Source: an uncultured Prevotellaceae bacterium
Lineage (GTDB): Bacteria > Bacteroidota > Bacteroidia > Bacteroidales > Bacteroidaceae
Direction of reading: 5' to 3'
DNA length: 64,000 nt
Assembly: GCA_900314755.1 (NCBI GenBank)
Contig: OMWH01000005.1
Span: forward strand, 1-64,000
This document shows, one piece after another, positions 16,313 to 23,974 of this stretch (position 1 is its first letter; the number at the start of each line of letters is the position of its first letter). The translations under genes were made by a program, and so were the position numbers. The notes beneath the pieces are model-generated. The model was not told the origin of the DNA. It saw nothing but the letters and a program-made list of their open reading frames with translations, and ran no database searches.

Positions 16313-18211
16313 TTATTCTTTCTCACTGTTCTCTGCGTCAATCGCTTTGATCTTGTCACGCACGAGCTGTACCTCATCCTTCAGTTTCTGCACCTTGCGG
16401 TTCATCTCGTCGATAAGGGAGTTACCCTTCTTCGAGGCAGCATTGAGGAAACCGAGGTTGTTCTCGTAGGTCTGCACCTCTGACTTCAACTGCTCATACT
16501 GGCGCATCAGGCGTGCACGCTCGTTGTCAAGGGCGTTACCACCACGCTCAGCAACCTGCTTGAGGTTATCCTTGAACTTATTGAGGCGACGCTTGGCGAC
16601 AGTGATGTTCAGCTCTTTGTAGAGTTTGTCAACCACTGCGTGGTATTCCTCATAGACCTTATCCTTCTCCTTGAAGGGCACATGACCGATTGACTGGTAT
16701 TCCTCCACGAGTTGCTGGACTTTCTCCTGCAAACCGTCACCAGCCTCCTCAGCGGCAGCTTTGAGCTGTTCGATAATGCTGCGCTTCTTCTCCAGGTTCT
16801 GGTGCTCCTCACCACGTCCGCCGACACCTGCGGCATTACGTGCCTCAAAGAATTTGTTGCATGCCGTGAGGAACTCCTCCCAGAGCTGGTCACCCAGTTT
16901 CTTGGGCACCATGCCGATGGTCTTCCACTCACGCTGCAGGTTAATCAGTTTGTCGCTGGTCGACTTCCAGTCGGTAGAGTCCTGCAGTGCCTTTGCCTTC
17001 TCGATGAGTGCGCGTTTCTTTTCCGCATTCTCCTTGAAGTTCTCCTTCAGTCCCTTGAAATACTCCGCCTTACGACCGAAGAAGTCATCACAGGCAGCAC
17101 GGAATCGCTCGAATATCTTGACATTCATCTTCTGAGGAGCAAAACCGATGGTCTTCCACTCCGCCTGAATGGCAATAATCTCTTTGGTATGACGCTCCCA
17201 GTCAGCACTTCCCTTGTTCTCTTCTGCGGCAATAGCCTCCACCTTCTCACAGAGAGCGGTCTTACGGGCGAGGTTATCCTCCTCTTTGGCACGCAACTGC
17301 TCGAAATGCTGCTGGTGACGCTTGTTGATGACAGTAGATGCTGTCTTGAAGCGGGTCCATATCTCCTCACGCAACTCCTTGGCAACAGGACCTATCTCAC
17401 GGAACTCCTGATGGAGTTTCTGCAACTGATGGAAAGCACTGATGACCTCCGGCTCGTCAGCAAGTTTCTCGGCAGCCTCGCAGAGCTTGGTCTTCAACTC
17501 CAGGTTCTTCTTGAAGTCGTACTCACGAGCCTCACTATTGAGTTTCAGCAAGTCATAGAACTGCTCCACATAGAGCTGGTAGTTACGCCACAACTCACTG
17601 GCTTTCTCGGCAGGAACATTCTTGATTTCCTTCCATTCCTCCTGCAGTGCCTTGAACTCCTTATAAGACTTGTTAGCCTCTTCCGGAGAAGTGACCATCG
17701 CCTTGATCTTCTCGATGATGTCGAGCTTCTTCTGCAGGTTGTCCTGCTTCTCCTGCTCCTGCTCCTTGAAGAGCTTCTGGCGCTTTTCCTTGATGATACC
17801 CATCTCTGCCTTGAAAGCCTCCTCGTCCTCATCAGGGAGAATCTGGTAAGCCTCCGGGTCGCCACCACCATCGATATATTCTTTCAGACGTGCCTCCCGC
17901 TCTGCGACATGCAGTTTATAGAAGGCAGTCTTCAGATAGTCTACCTCCTCTTTCTGAGGCACTTCATCCCCTTGGGCAATCTCACGGGCTCGTGCCAGTA
18001 CCTCTTTCTTGGTCTGGTACTGCTTACGCTCATGTCCTGCTGGCGCAGCCTCCTCAACAGGAGTTGCTTCCTCTGCTGGTGCTGCTTCCTCCGCAGGTGC
18101 AGTCTCCTCCGCAGGAGTTGCCACTTCCTCTACTGGGGCAGTTGCCTCGGTTTCTACTATGTTCTGTTCCACGTTCTGCTCTTGTTCGAGAGCTTTTTCT
18201 TGAGAGTCCAT
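16313..18211 (-). CDS. DUF349-repeat coiled-coil protein
   Basis: A 632-residue, highly charged, helical protein. The N-terminal about 75 residues are a Glu/Ala/Pro/Thr low-complexity stretch with repeated PAEEA-type units. The rest consists of about five DUF349 modules, each near 70 residues with a central W and an E-WK-IG pattern, as in EWKTIGMVPKKLGDQLW. DUF349 proteins have no settled function. No signal or membrane segment is seen, so it is cytosolic. It is monocistronic, with a TAAGTTTG element at 18263-18270. The strong Glu/Gln/Lys bias opens long frames on the other strand that are not genes. Confidence 0.9.
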   Translation of the reverse strand: MDSQEKALEQEQNVEQNIVETEATAPVEEVATPAEETAPAEEAAPAEEATPVEEAAPAGHERKQYQTKKEVLARAREIAQGDEVPQKEEVDYLKTAFYKLHVAEREARLKEYIDGGGDPEAYQILPDEDEEAFKAEMGIIKEKRQKLFKEQEQEKQDNLQKKLDIIEKIKAMVTSPEEANKSYKEFKALQEEWKEIKNVPAEKASELWRNYQLYVEQFYDLLKLNSEAREYDFKKNLELKTKLCEAAEKLADEPEVISAFHQLQKLHQEFREIGPVAKELREEIWTRFKTASTVINKRHQQHFEQLRAKEEDNLARKTALCEKVEAIAAEENKGSADWERHTKEIIAIQAEWKTIGFAPQKMNVKIFERFRAACDDFFGRKAEYFKGLKENFKENAEKKRALIEKAKALQDSTDWKSTSDKLINLQREWKTIGMVPKKLGDQLWEEFLTACNKFFEARNAAGVGGRGEEHQNLEKKRSIIEQLKAAAEEAGDGLQEKVQQLVEEYQSIGHVPFKEKDKVYEEYHAVVDKLYKELNITVAKRRLNKFKDNLKQVAERGGNALDNERARLMRQYEQLKSEVQTYENNLGFLNAASKKGNSLIDEMNRKVQKLKDEVQLVRDKIKAIDAENSEKE

Positions 18212-18262
18212 CGTCTAAATGTTTTAGTTCATGAAAATGGTTAGTACACACATATCAAGGTA

Positions 18263-18270
18263 CAAACTTA
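18263..18270 (-). promoter_or_regulatory. -7 promoter element of the DUF349 gene
   Basis: CAAACTTA reads TAAGTTTG on the gene strand, about 51 nt before the ATG. Confidence 0.55.
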
Positions 18271-18323
18271 TTAAAAAAATCTGAAAGTACCTAATTTTTT
18301 GCCAATTATTTTCTAAAAATGGG

Positions 18324-19250
18324 CTAAATCAGCCGTTTATGACGGAAGAAAAGCCATGAAACGATGGAAATTACGAGTGATATGATGATAGCAATGATGA
18401 ATCCGACAGGACTGCTTTCCATACCGTTGACGAGGTTCATTCCGAAGAAACTGGAGATCAGCGTGGGCAACATGAGGATGATGGTCACAGAGGTCAGCGT
18501 ACGCATGATAGTGTTCATGTTGTTGTTGATGATACTCTGGTAGGTGTCCATGGTCGACTCGAGGATGTTCGAGTAGATATTGGTGGTCTCGCGTGCCTGT
18601 GTCATCTCAATCGTCACGTCCTCAATCAGGTCTGCGTCCAGCTCGTCGATCTGCAACTTAAACTTCAGTTTCGACAACAGAGTCTCGTTGCCTCGGATGG
18701 AGGTGTTGAAATACGTCAGCGAGTCCTGCAGGCGTGACAGTCCTATCAGGCTCTCGTTGTTCACCTCCTTGTCAAGGTTACGCTTTGCTTTCTCGATGAG
18801 GAGTGATATCTGCTTGAGTCGTTTCAGATACCACACGGCACTGGAGAGGAACAGCCGGAAAATCATGTCGACATAGTCGGTGAATCCCGCACCACGTTTC
18901 TGCTGATACGACAGGAAGTCGATCATCATATTCGTCTCATAGTAACATACCGTGATGGTGACATCCCGTTTGTGGATGATACCCAGAGGCACCGTCGTAT
19001 AGGGAGTGCGTGAGCGTACCTCCTTGACGTAAGGGATACGCAGGATAATCAGCATCCATCCGTCGTCGTACTCATAACGTGCACGCTCGTCGGTATCGCT
19101 GATGTCGGAAAGGAAATAGTCGGGAATCTGATACTGTTCTTCCAGCATCTGGATATCCTCTTCCGTTGGACACGTCACCTGTATCCAACAATTAGGCTGC
19201 CAAGCGTCAATCTGGCTGAGCCCTCCTGTAATGTTCCAGTAAGTCTTCAT
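18324..19250 (-). CDS. corA: CorA-family magnesium/cobalt transporter
   Basis: A 308-residue CorA channel. It has a large N-terminal cytosolic domain with long helices, then two C-terminal membrane helices; the family motif GMN appears in SSFFGMNLVNGMES at the end of the first. It moves Mg2+ (or Co2+) across the inner membrane. The ATG at 19250 is preferred to an upstream start at 19316, because the longer version would translate the structured leader. An H-type pseudoknot can be drawn whose last strand ends 4 nt before this ATG, suggesting translational control. Confidence 0.92.
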   Translation of the reverse strand: MKTYWNITGGLSQIDAWQPNCWIQVTCPTEEDIQMLEEQYQIPDYFLSDISDTDERARYEYDDGWMLIILRIPYVKEVRSRTPYTTVPLGIIHKRDVTITVCYYETNMMIDFLSYQQKRGAGFTDYVDMIFRLFLSSAVWYLKRLKQISLLIEKAKRNLDKEVNNESLIGLSRLQDSLTYFNTSIRGNETLLSKLKFKLQIDELDADLIEDVTIEMTQARETTNIYSNILESTMDTYQSIINNNMNTIMRTLTSVTIILMLPTLISSFFGMNLVNGMESSPVGFIIAIIISLVISIVSWLFFRHKRLI

Positions 19251-19254
19251 AATG

Positions 19255-19304
19255 CTAATCCTTTTTAAAACGGTCTTAGCGGCAAGAGGATTAGCGGTCT
19301 TGCC
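19255..19304 (-). promoter_or_regulatory. Candidate H-type RNA pseudoknot in the corA leader
   Basis: Read on the minus strand: stem 1 is GGCAAGA (19304-19298) with TCTTGCC (19287-19281). Loop 1 is CCG. Stem 2 is CTAATCC (19294-19288) with GGATTAG (19261-19255), with no base between stem 2's first strand and stem 1's second. Loop 3 is 19 nt and A/T-rich. Both stems are seven perfect pairs, and the last strand ends 4 nt before the ATG. This is the geometry of compact translational riboswitches, but no known class is recognised. Confidence 0.6.
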
Positions 19305-19385
19305 TGCCGTCCTCATGCCTTACGAATTGTAATGATTCGCCGGGTAATCGTCCATTTTTTTGTTACTATTTTGGTTATTCGGTTG

Positions 19386-19393
19386 CAAAGATA
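19386..19393 (-). promoter_or_regulatory. -7 promoter element of corA
   Basis: CAAAGATA reads TATCTTTG on the gene strand. It gives corA a leader of about 130 nt, much longer than the 5-30 nt typical of other genes here. Confidence 0.7.
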
Positions 19394-19453
19394 CGAATAA
19401 GTGAGCAAAGAACAAAATAAATTCATTTATTTTTTCTTTCGAACGTGAGAAGT
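19386..19453 (-). repeat. Promoter-linked palindromic repeat, unit 3
   Basis: CAAAGATACGAATAAGTGAG leads to the core palindrome AAAATAAAT (19414-19422) / ATTTATTTT (19425-19433) with centre TC. It has the same architecture as units 1, 2, 4a, 4b and 5, but a different palindrome sequence. Confidence 0.7.
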
Positions 19454-19464
19454 CAAAGGTAAAC

Positions 19465-19503
19465 GAAAAAAGTCGCAGAGTCCAAAGAATCTGCGACTTT
19501 TTA
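19465..19503 (-). terminator. Terminator of the flippase-pepD operon
   Basis: GTCGCAGA (19472-19479) / TCTGCGAC (19490-19497) is flanked by six A and five T, so it could stop transcription in both directions. It lies 7 nt after the pepD stop. Confidence 0.88.
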
Positions 19504-19509
19504 AGAAAT

Positions 19510-20967
19510 TTATTTCGCGGGGATATTCTCCAACGTCTTCTTCAGGAGTTCCCAGAAGGGAGCCACCGTCTCGATGAGGGCTCGCTCACTGGTCGTGTGG
19601 GGTGACTTCATCGTAGGACCGAAGCTGACGACATCGAGGTGCGGATACTTACCCAGGATGACGGAGCATTCGAGTCCCGCATGGTCGACCTGGATGATAC
19701 CATCCTTGCCGAACAGTTGCTTATACTCTTTCAGCAGCAAGTGCAGGATGGGAGACTCCGGGTTGGGGTCCCATCCGCCATACGAGCCGGCTGTCTCCAC
19801 CTTCATGCCCGCCATGTTGAAACAGCTCTCCAGCATCTTCACGACATAGTCCTTCATATCCTCACGGCTGCTTCGAGCCAGTATCTTAATGAAGGCATGA
19901 CCGCCTTCGATATCGATGATGGCGAGGTTACTGGAGGTCTCCACCACGTCGGGATAGGAGGGTATCATACGTACCACGCCGTCATGACAGGCGTAGATGG
20001 CGTTGATGAGGTTGTCTTGTATCTCGACAGGAACCTGCATGGCAGGGGTGGCTGTCTTCTCGGCATAGAACTTGATGTCGCTCTCAATGCCCTTGTACTC
20101 ATCCTTGAAGTCGTCAAGCCAGTTGTCGACCAGTTCCTGAAGGGCATCCATGTTCTCCTTGGGCAGGGTGAGCACCACCTCTGCCTTGTAGGGGATGACA
20201 TTGCGTACCTTACCGCCATGCCAGGAGGCAAGACGGGCATCCAGCTCTTCCACAGCCTCACGGACGAAACGAGCCATCAGCTTGTTGGCATTGGCACGTC
20301 CCTCGTGGATCTCCAGACCACTATGTCCACTGCGCAAGCCCTTCAGGGTGACACATACGGCAACATCCTCCGGGTCTGTCTCCACCTCTTTGTAGTCAAG
20401 GGTGGCAGTGATGTTGATACCGCCTGCTGAGCCGATGACGAACTTACCCCAGTGCTCTGAGTCGAGGTTCATGAGGATATCGCCCTGCAACTCACCGGCA
20501 GGCAGGTCGTTGGCACCATACATACCCGTTTCCTCGTCGCGGGTGATAAGGGCATCGATAGGACCGTGCTTCAGTGTCTTGTCCTCCATTACAGCCATGA
20601 TGGCGGCAACACCCAGTCCGTTGTCAGCACCCAGTGTTGTTCCCTTTGCCCTTACCCAGCCACCGTCAATCCAAGGATGTATAGGATCGGTTTCAAAATT
20701 GTGGTTGGACTCGGTGTCACGCTCGGGAACCATGTCCATATGAGCCTGTAGGATGACACCCTTGTGGTTTTCCATTCCTGGTGATGCAGGCTTACGCATT
20801 ACGATATTGCCGGCAGGGTCTTTGAACACCTCCACGCCCACTTCTTTTCCGAAGTCGAGCAGGAATTGTTGGATTTTCTCAAGATGTCCACTGGGACGTG
20901 GCACCTGTGTGAGTGCGTAAAAGTTTTTCCATACGCACTTAGGATTCAGATTTTGAATTTCACTCAT
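19510..20967 (-). CDS. pepD: Aminoacyl-histidine dipeptidase (cytosol nonspecific dipeptidase)
   Basis: A 485-residue M20-family metallopeptidase that cleaves dipeptides, including Xaa-His. Metal-site motifs are in order: QAHMDMVPE, TTLGADNGLGVA with the bridging Asp, and RDEETGMYGA with the catalytic Glu pair; a late His lies in SFGPTMKSPHTTSE. It overlaps the end of the flippase-like gene by 8 nt and ends in a strong terminator. Cytoplasmic; length normal. Confidence 0.94.
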   Translation of the reverse strand: MSEIQNLNPKCVWKNFYALTQVPRPSGHLEKIQQFLLDFGKEVGVEVFKDPAGNIVMRKPASPGMENHKGVILQAHMDMVPERDTESNHNFETDPIHPWIDGGWVRAKGTTLGADNGLGVAAIMAVMEDKTLKHGPIDALITRDEETGMYGANDLPAGELQGDILMNLDSEHWGKFVIGSAGGINITATLDYKEVETDPEDVAVCVTLKGLRSGHSGLEIHEGRANANKLMARFVREAVEELDARLASWHGGKVRNVIPYKAEVVLTLPKENMDALQELVDNWLDDFKDEYKGIESDIKFYAEKTATPAMQVPVEIQDNLINAIYACHDGVVRMIPSYPDVVETSSNLAIIDIEGGHAFIKILARSSREDMKDYVVKMLESCFNMAGMKVETAGSYGGWDPNPESPILHLLLKEYKQLFGKDGIIQVDHAGLECSVILGKYPHLDVVSFGPTMKSPHTTSERALIETVAPFWELLKKTLENIPAK

Positions 20968-21952
20968 AGTTTATAGATTTTTTAGATGTAAAGTTCAGCG
21001 CTACCCATGCATAGATGCCCAGCAGGATGACCAGCATGGTCTGGACGGTATGCACGATGAGGACGAAACAGAGGGCGCTCTCATCAGCGATACCATAGAG
21101 TATCAGCATCGTCTTGACGGCGAAATGCCAGGGACCGGCACCATTGGGAGTGGGTACGATGACGGCGATGGAACCTACGATAAAGGTCACCAGCGCACAG
21201 CCCAGTCCCAGGTCGGCGGTGAAATCGAAACAGAAGAAGGTGAGGTAGTAATGCAGGAAATAGCTCACCCAGATGCCGAGTGTGAAAAACACGAACAGCG
21301 GGATGTTACGCACGTCCTTCAGGGAGATGACACCCTCCCAGATACCCTTGAAGGTCATCTTCACCTTATTATATATAGAGAGCTTGCGTAACAGGAAATG
21401 CAGCAGGATGAGAATGGCGACGGCTGAGATGGCTGCCACCAGATAGCCTGCCCATGAGAAACCATGCAGGATGGTCTGCAGATTGGTTCCCGTCTTGCGG
21501 AAGAACATGCCGAAGGTACTCATCTCCAACAGCAGTACGATGACGGTGATACCCATCACCAGCAGCGAGTCGATGGCACGTTCGGTCACCACCGTACCCA
21601 ACGCCTTCGCAAACGAGATGTTGTCGTAGCGTTTCAGCACCCCGCAGCGTGTGAACTCTCCCACCCGGGGAATCACCAGCGAGGCGGCATAGCTCAGGAA
21701 TACCGCATGGATGCTGACAGATGTCCTGGGACGCTCGCCAACGGGTTCCAGTGTCTGCCTCCATCGCCATCCGCGGAACATCTGGGCAAGGATGCCGAAG
21801 GGAAACGACAGCAGCATCCACGTCCAGTCCATCTCCTCCGTCATCACACGCCTGATCTGCTGCCAGTCCTCTCCGCGGTACATCCAATACAGGATAGCAC
21901 CTCCCAGCAGGAGCGGCATCAGAATCTTCAGAATGACATTACTTATCTTCAT
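20960..21952 (-). CDS. Lysylphosphatidylglycerol synthase TM region / flippase-like protein
   Basis: A 330-residue inner-membrane protein of the UPF0104/AglD-like type (PF03706), with about eight hydrophobic helices and the N-terminal motif RGWRWRQTLEPVG. Relatives move lipid-linked precursors or form the membrane part of lysyl-PG synthases; this one lacks the soluble synthase domain, so a lipid transport role is more likely. The ATG at 21952 follows a TAACTTTG element by only 8 nt, giving an almost leaderless mRNA. It is the first gene of the pepD operon. Confidence 0.85.
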   Translation of the reverse strand: MKISNVILKILMPLLLGGAILYWMYRGEDWQQIRRVMTEEMDWTWMLLSFPFGILAQMFRGWRWRQTLEPVGERPRTSVSIHAVFLSYAASLVIPRVGEFTRCGVLKRYDNISFAKALGTVVTERAIDSLLVMGITVIVLLLEMSTFGMFFRKTGTNLQTILHGFSWAGYLVAAISAVAILILLHFLLRKLSIYNKVKMTFKGIWEGVISLKDVRNIPLFVFFTLGIWVSYFLHYYLTFFCFDFTADLGLGCALVTFIVGSIAVIVPTPNGAGPWHFAVKTMLILYGIADESALCFVLIVHTVQTMLVILLGIYAWVALNFTSKKSINYE

Positions 21953-21960
21953 CGTGACTG

Positions 21961-21968
21961 CAAAGTTA
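21961..21968 (-). promoter_or_regulatory. -7 promoter element of the flippase-pepD operon
   Basis: CAAAGTTA reads TAACTTTG on the gene strand, with 8 nt to the ATG. It is the edge of repeat unit 4a. Confidence 0.65.
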
Positions 21969-22037
21969 CGAAAAGTCGAGAGCAAAACAAAAGAATTTAT
22001 TCTTTTTTTTGCCGAGATGGAGTAACTTCGGCTTTGC
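21961..22037 (-). repeat. Promoter-linked palindromic repeat, unit 4a
   Basis: The core hairpin is GCAAAA(c)AAAAGAAT (21982-21996) against ATTCTTTT then TTTTGC (21999-22012), about 14 pairs with one bulge. It ends where the next CAAAG begins, joined head to tail to unit 4b. Confidence 0.75.
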
Positions 22038-22120
22038 CAAAGTACGAAAAAACGAGTGAAATGCAAAAGGAAAGCATGCTTTTCTTTTCATTTCCGAGTG
22101 CTAAGTAACTCCGGCGAAGC
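22038..22120 (-). repeat. Promoter-linked palindromic repeat, unit 4b
   Basis: An 83-bp unit ending in GGCGAAGC, like unit 1. The hairpin at 22058-22094 is GAAATG, AAAAG, AAAGCA paired with TGCTTT, CTTTT, CATTTC, with one bulge and one mismatch. It is a direct tandem neighbour of unit 4a but has a different palindrome core. Confidence 0.75.
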
Positions 22121-22593
22121 CAAAGTACGGTCTGAAGGTTCTGGAATACCCATGAATTTTTGAAAGATACACCATTGTGGGCTGACTTTTTTCTTTTGCA
22201 TGCAAAATAAGGAATCTTTGTGAAAGAAAAACGGTCCATTTTAGTCCTTTTTTAAAAAAATTGGGGAATAGATAAAATTAGATGTATCTTTGCATCATGC
22301 ATCAAAATAGAACGAGTGTTTACAGATATTTAATATCATCTCCTCTCTTATCTTTCTAATTCTTACTACGTTACGTAAATCAATTCTTCAGAAAATATTT
22401 GGCGGATTAAAGATTTGGGGGTACCTTTGAATCCAGTTTATACAAATAGCATATAATGACTAAACGTTTTATAACAGACTGCGTGAGAGCGGCTATAACA
22501 AGACCTACATGCGGATGTACGACCATGTGAAGCCCTTCGTGAAACTTCAGTTGAAATACACGATCCGCTAACGTGGATATTCATACAAAAACG
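22121..22593. other. Gene-poor stretch with two + strand promoters and a frame remnant
   Basis: No full gene is seen. TATCTTTG lies at 22285-22292. A textbook promoter follows: TTTG at 22398-22401, 20-nt spacer, TACCTTTG at 22422-22429. Downstream, a short frame ends at the TAA at 22569-22571 and translates as RLRESGYNKTYMRMYDHV then KPFVKLQLKYTIR. It has no ATG at its start and looks like the C-terminal scrap of a lost gene. A 24-codon ATG frame at 22456 in another phase is also possible. A small RNA is an alternative. Confidence 0.5.
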
Positions 22594-22631
22594 ACTCCAC
22601 CCTTGTCACTGGTACGTCACAAGGGTGGAGT
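22594..22631 (-). terminator. Terminator after the secreted 166-residue protein gene
   Basis: ACTCCACCCTTGT (22594-22606) / ACAAGGGTGGAGT (22619-22631), 13 perfect pairs with a 12-nt loop. On the minus strand it is followed by CGTTTTTG. Confidence 0.85.
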
Positions 22632-22652
22632 TGTTGATTACAGGCAGGAGGG

Positions 22653-23153
22653 TTAACGTTTCTCCACGTCAACCTTCTCACGCCATGGAGTGAAAAAGCG
22701 TTCGATGGCAGCATAGGCAGAGGCTGCCTCTGCCTTGACATGATGCCCATTCCATACGGCATTCACCTTTTCACCAGAGACATACTCCATATAGATACGA
22801 TAGGTGGTACCGCCTTCCAACGTCTCATTATGCTTATAGCCGTTCAACTTATAGACCTCGAGTTCTGCCAACAGCTGCTGCATCCGCTCGACATCCTGTT
22901 CCTTGACATCAAAAGTCTTGTTGAGAGCATCCCTGTAAAAACAATTGTTATAGAGGCTGACCACCACCTGCGGACGCTTACCCACATCAGCAATCAGCTC
23001 GCAATAGCTCTTACCTTGTCCGGCATGGCGGTCGCTGGCATAACTGCAGTAAATCAGTTTTCCCTTGGGAGCCACCGGCTCTTCTTGCGCGAAACTATCC
23101 ATACACGTCATCAGCAATGCGCTCATCAGTAAAAATATCCGGCAATAACTCAT
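22653..23153 (-). CDS. Secreted protein of unknown function
   Basis: A 166-residue protein with a clear signal peptide (MSYCRIFLLMSALLMTCM, then DSFAQ) and a mature alpha/beta-looking part. The mature part contains YCSYASDRHAGQGKSYCE and ends in WREKVDVEKR. I do not recognise a family. It lies 46 nt after the DUF5020 gene on the same strand and ends in a strong terminator, so it may be the last gene of the purine-permease group. Probably periplasmic. Confidence 0.75.
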   Translation of the reverse strand: MSYCRIFLLMSALLMTCMDSFAQEEPVAPKGKLIYCSYASDRHAGQGKSYCELIADVGKRPQVVVSLYNNCFYRDALNKTFDVKEQDVERMQQLLAELEVYKLNGYKHNETLEGGTTYRIYMEYVSGEKVNAVWNGHHVKAEAASAYAAIERFFTPWREKVDVEKR

Positions 23154-23199
23154 ACTTCATCCTTTTAAGGTTACTGTGTCAGGTTGTTGACATCCATGC

Positions 23200-23934
23200 T
23201 CAGAACGTCCACTTAGCCGCAAGAGTAGGAATTACATAGAACTTATGGTTGTTACCATCGCTGTTGAAGACGAAGTTATTACTGATCTCCACCTCAGTAC
23301 CTACACTTACATTAATACCCTTCATCCCTCTCAGCGTATTCAGGTTAAACCAGAACTGAGGCTCAGAAAGCATGATCAGCTTACCACATACATCCTTGTC
23401 ATACCATACATCCAAGAAACCAGAGAAGGTGCAAAGTCCGTTGGCAAAGGTGTCGCCCCATACGGCAGTAGCCTGGAAGCCATTGAACGCACCACGTCCT
23501 TGTCCCTTGAAGTAATATTTGTACATCGCCTGCAACGAGAATGTCTTGGAGAAATCCTTGGAAGCCCAGTTCCATGCGCCACCGGCAAGGAAGGCATGCT
23601 GGAAACGGTTTCCAATACCTGTATGCTCAACGGTCGTCGCACCACCGTTATACTCTAAATGCAGAGCCCACTGCTTATTCTTAGTCAGATTGAACTCACG
23701 GGATATCTCCCAATAGGCACCTGCCGCACCGTCACTGAAATAGTCGATATCAGTGAACATAAAAGTAGAACCCCATTTGTCGGGTTTGAACATCTCAAAT
23801 GTGGTAGTCACGTTAGGACGACCCGTTAAATCACTATAGAAAGAATGTCCCAAATCATAGTGGATCTGGATGTTCTGTGCTCCTACGGTCATACATGATG
23901 CGAGGAGCAAAAAAGATAAAATCTGTTTTTTCAT
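23200..23934 (-). CDS. DUF5020 outer-membrane protein, Tsx-like
   Basis: A 244-residue outer-membrane beta-barrel candidate. The signal peptide ends in TVGAQ; the mature part has regularly spaced aromatic strands and ends in the terminal Phe typical of barrels (LAAKWTF). DUF5020 resembles the nucleoside channel Tsx. It sits 40 nt downstream of an NCS2 purine permease, which supports uptake of nucleosides or bases through both membranes; that link is inference. Confidence 0.8.
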   Translation of the reverse strand: MKKQILSFLLLASCMTVGAQNIQIHYDLGHSFYSDLTGRPNVTTTFEMFKPDKWGSTFMFTDIDYFSDGAAGAYWEISREFNLTKNKQWALHLEYNGGATTVEHTGIGNRFQHAFLAGGAWNWASKDFSKTFSLQAMYKYYFKGQGRGAFNGFQATAVWGDTFANGLCTFSGFLDVWYDKDVCGKLIMLSEPQFWFNLNTLRGMKGINVSVGTEVEISNNFVFNSDGNNHKFYVIPTLAAKWTF

Positions 23935-23974
23935 ATCATAATTAATGTTTCAAGTTTCAAGATTCATGTTTCAT

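Noticed and set aside
16712..18244. A 510-codon open frame on the + strand
   Set aside because: It mirrors the Glu/Lys/Gln-rich DUF349 gene as a Leu-rich antisense translation, with no start context or domain.
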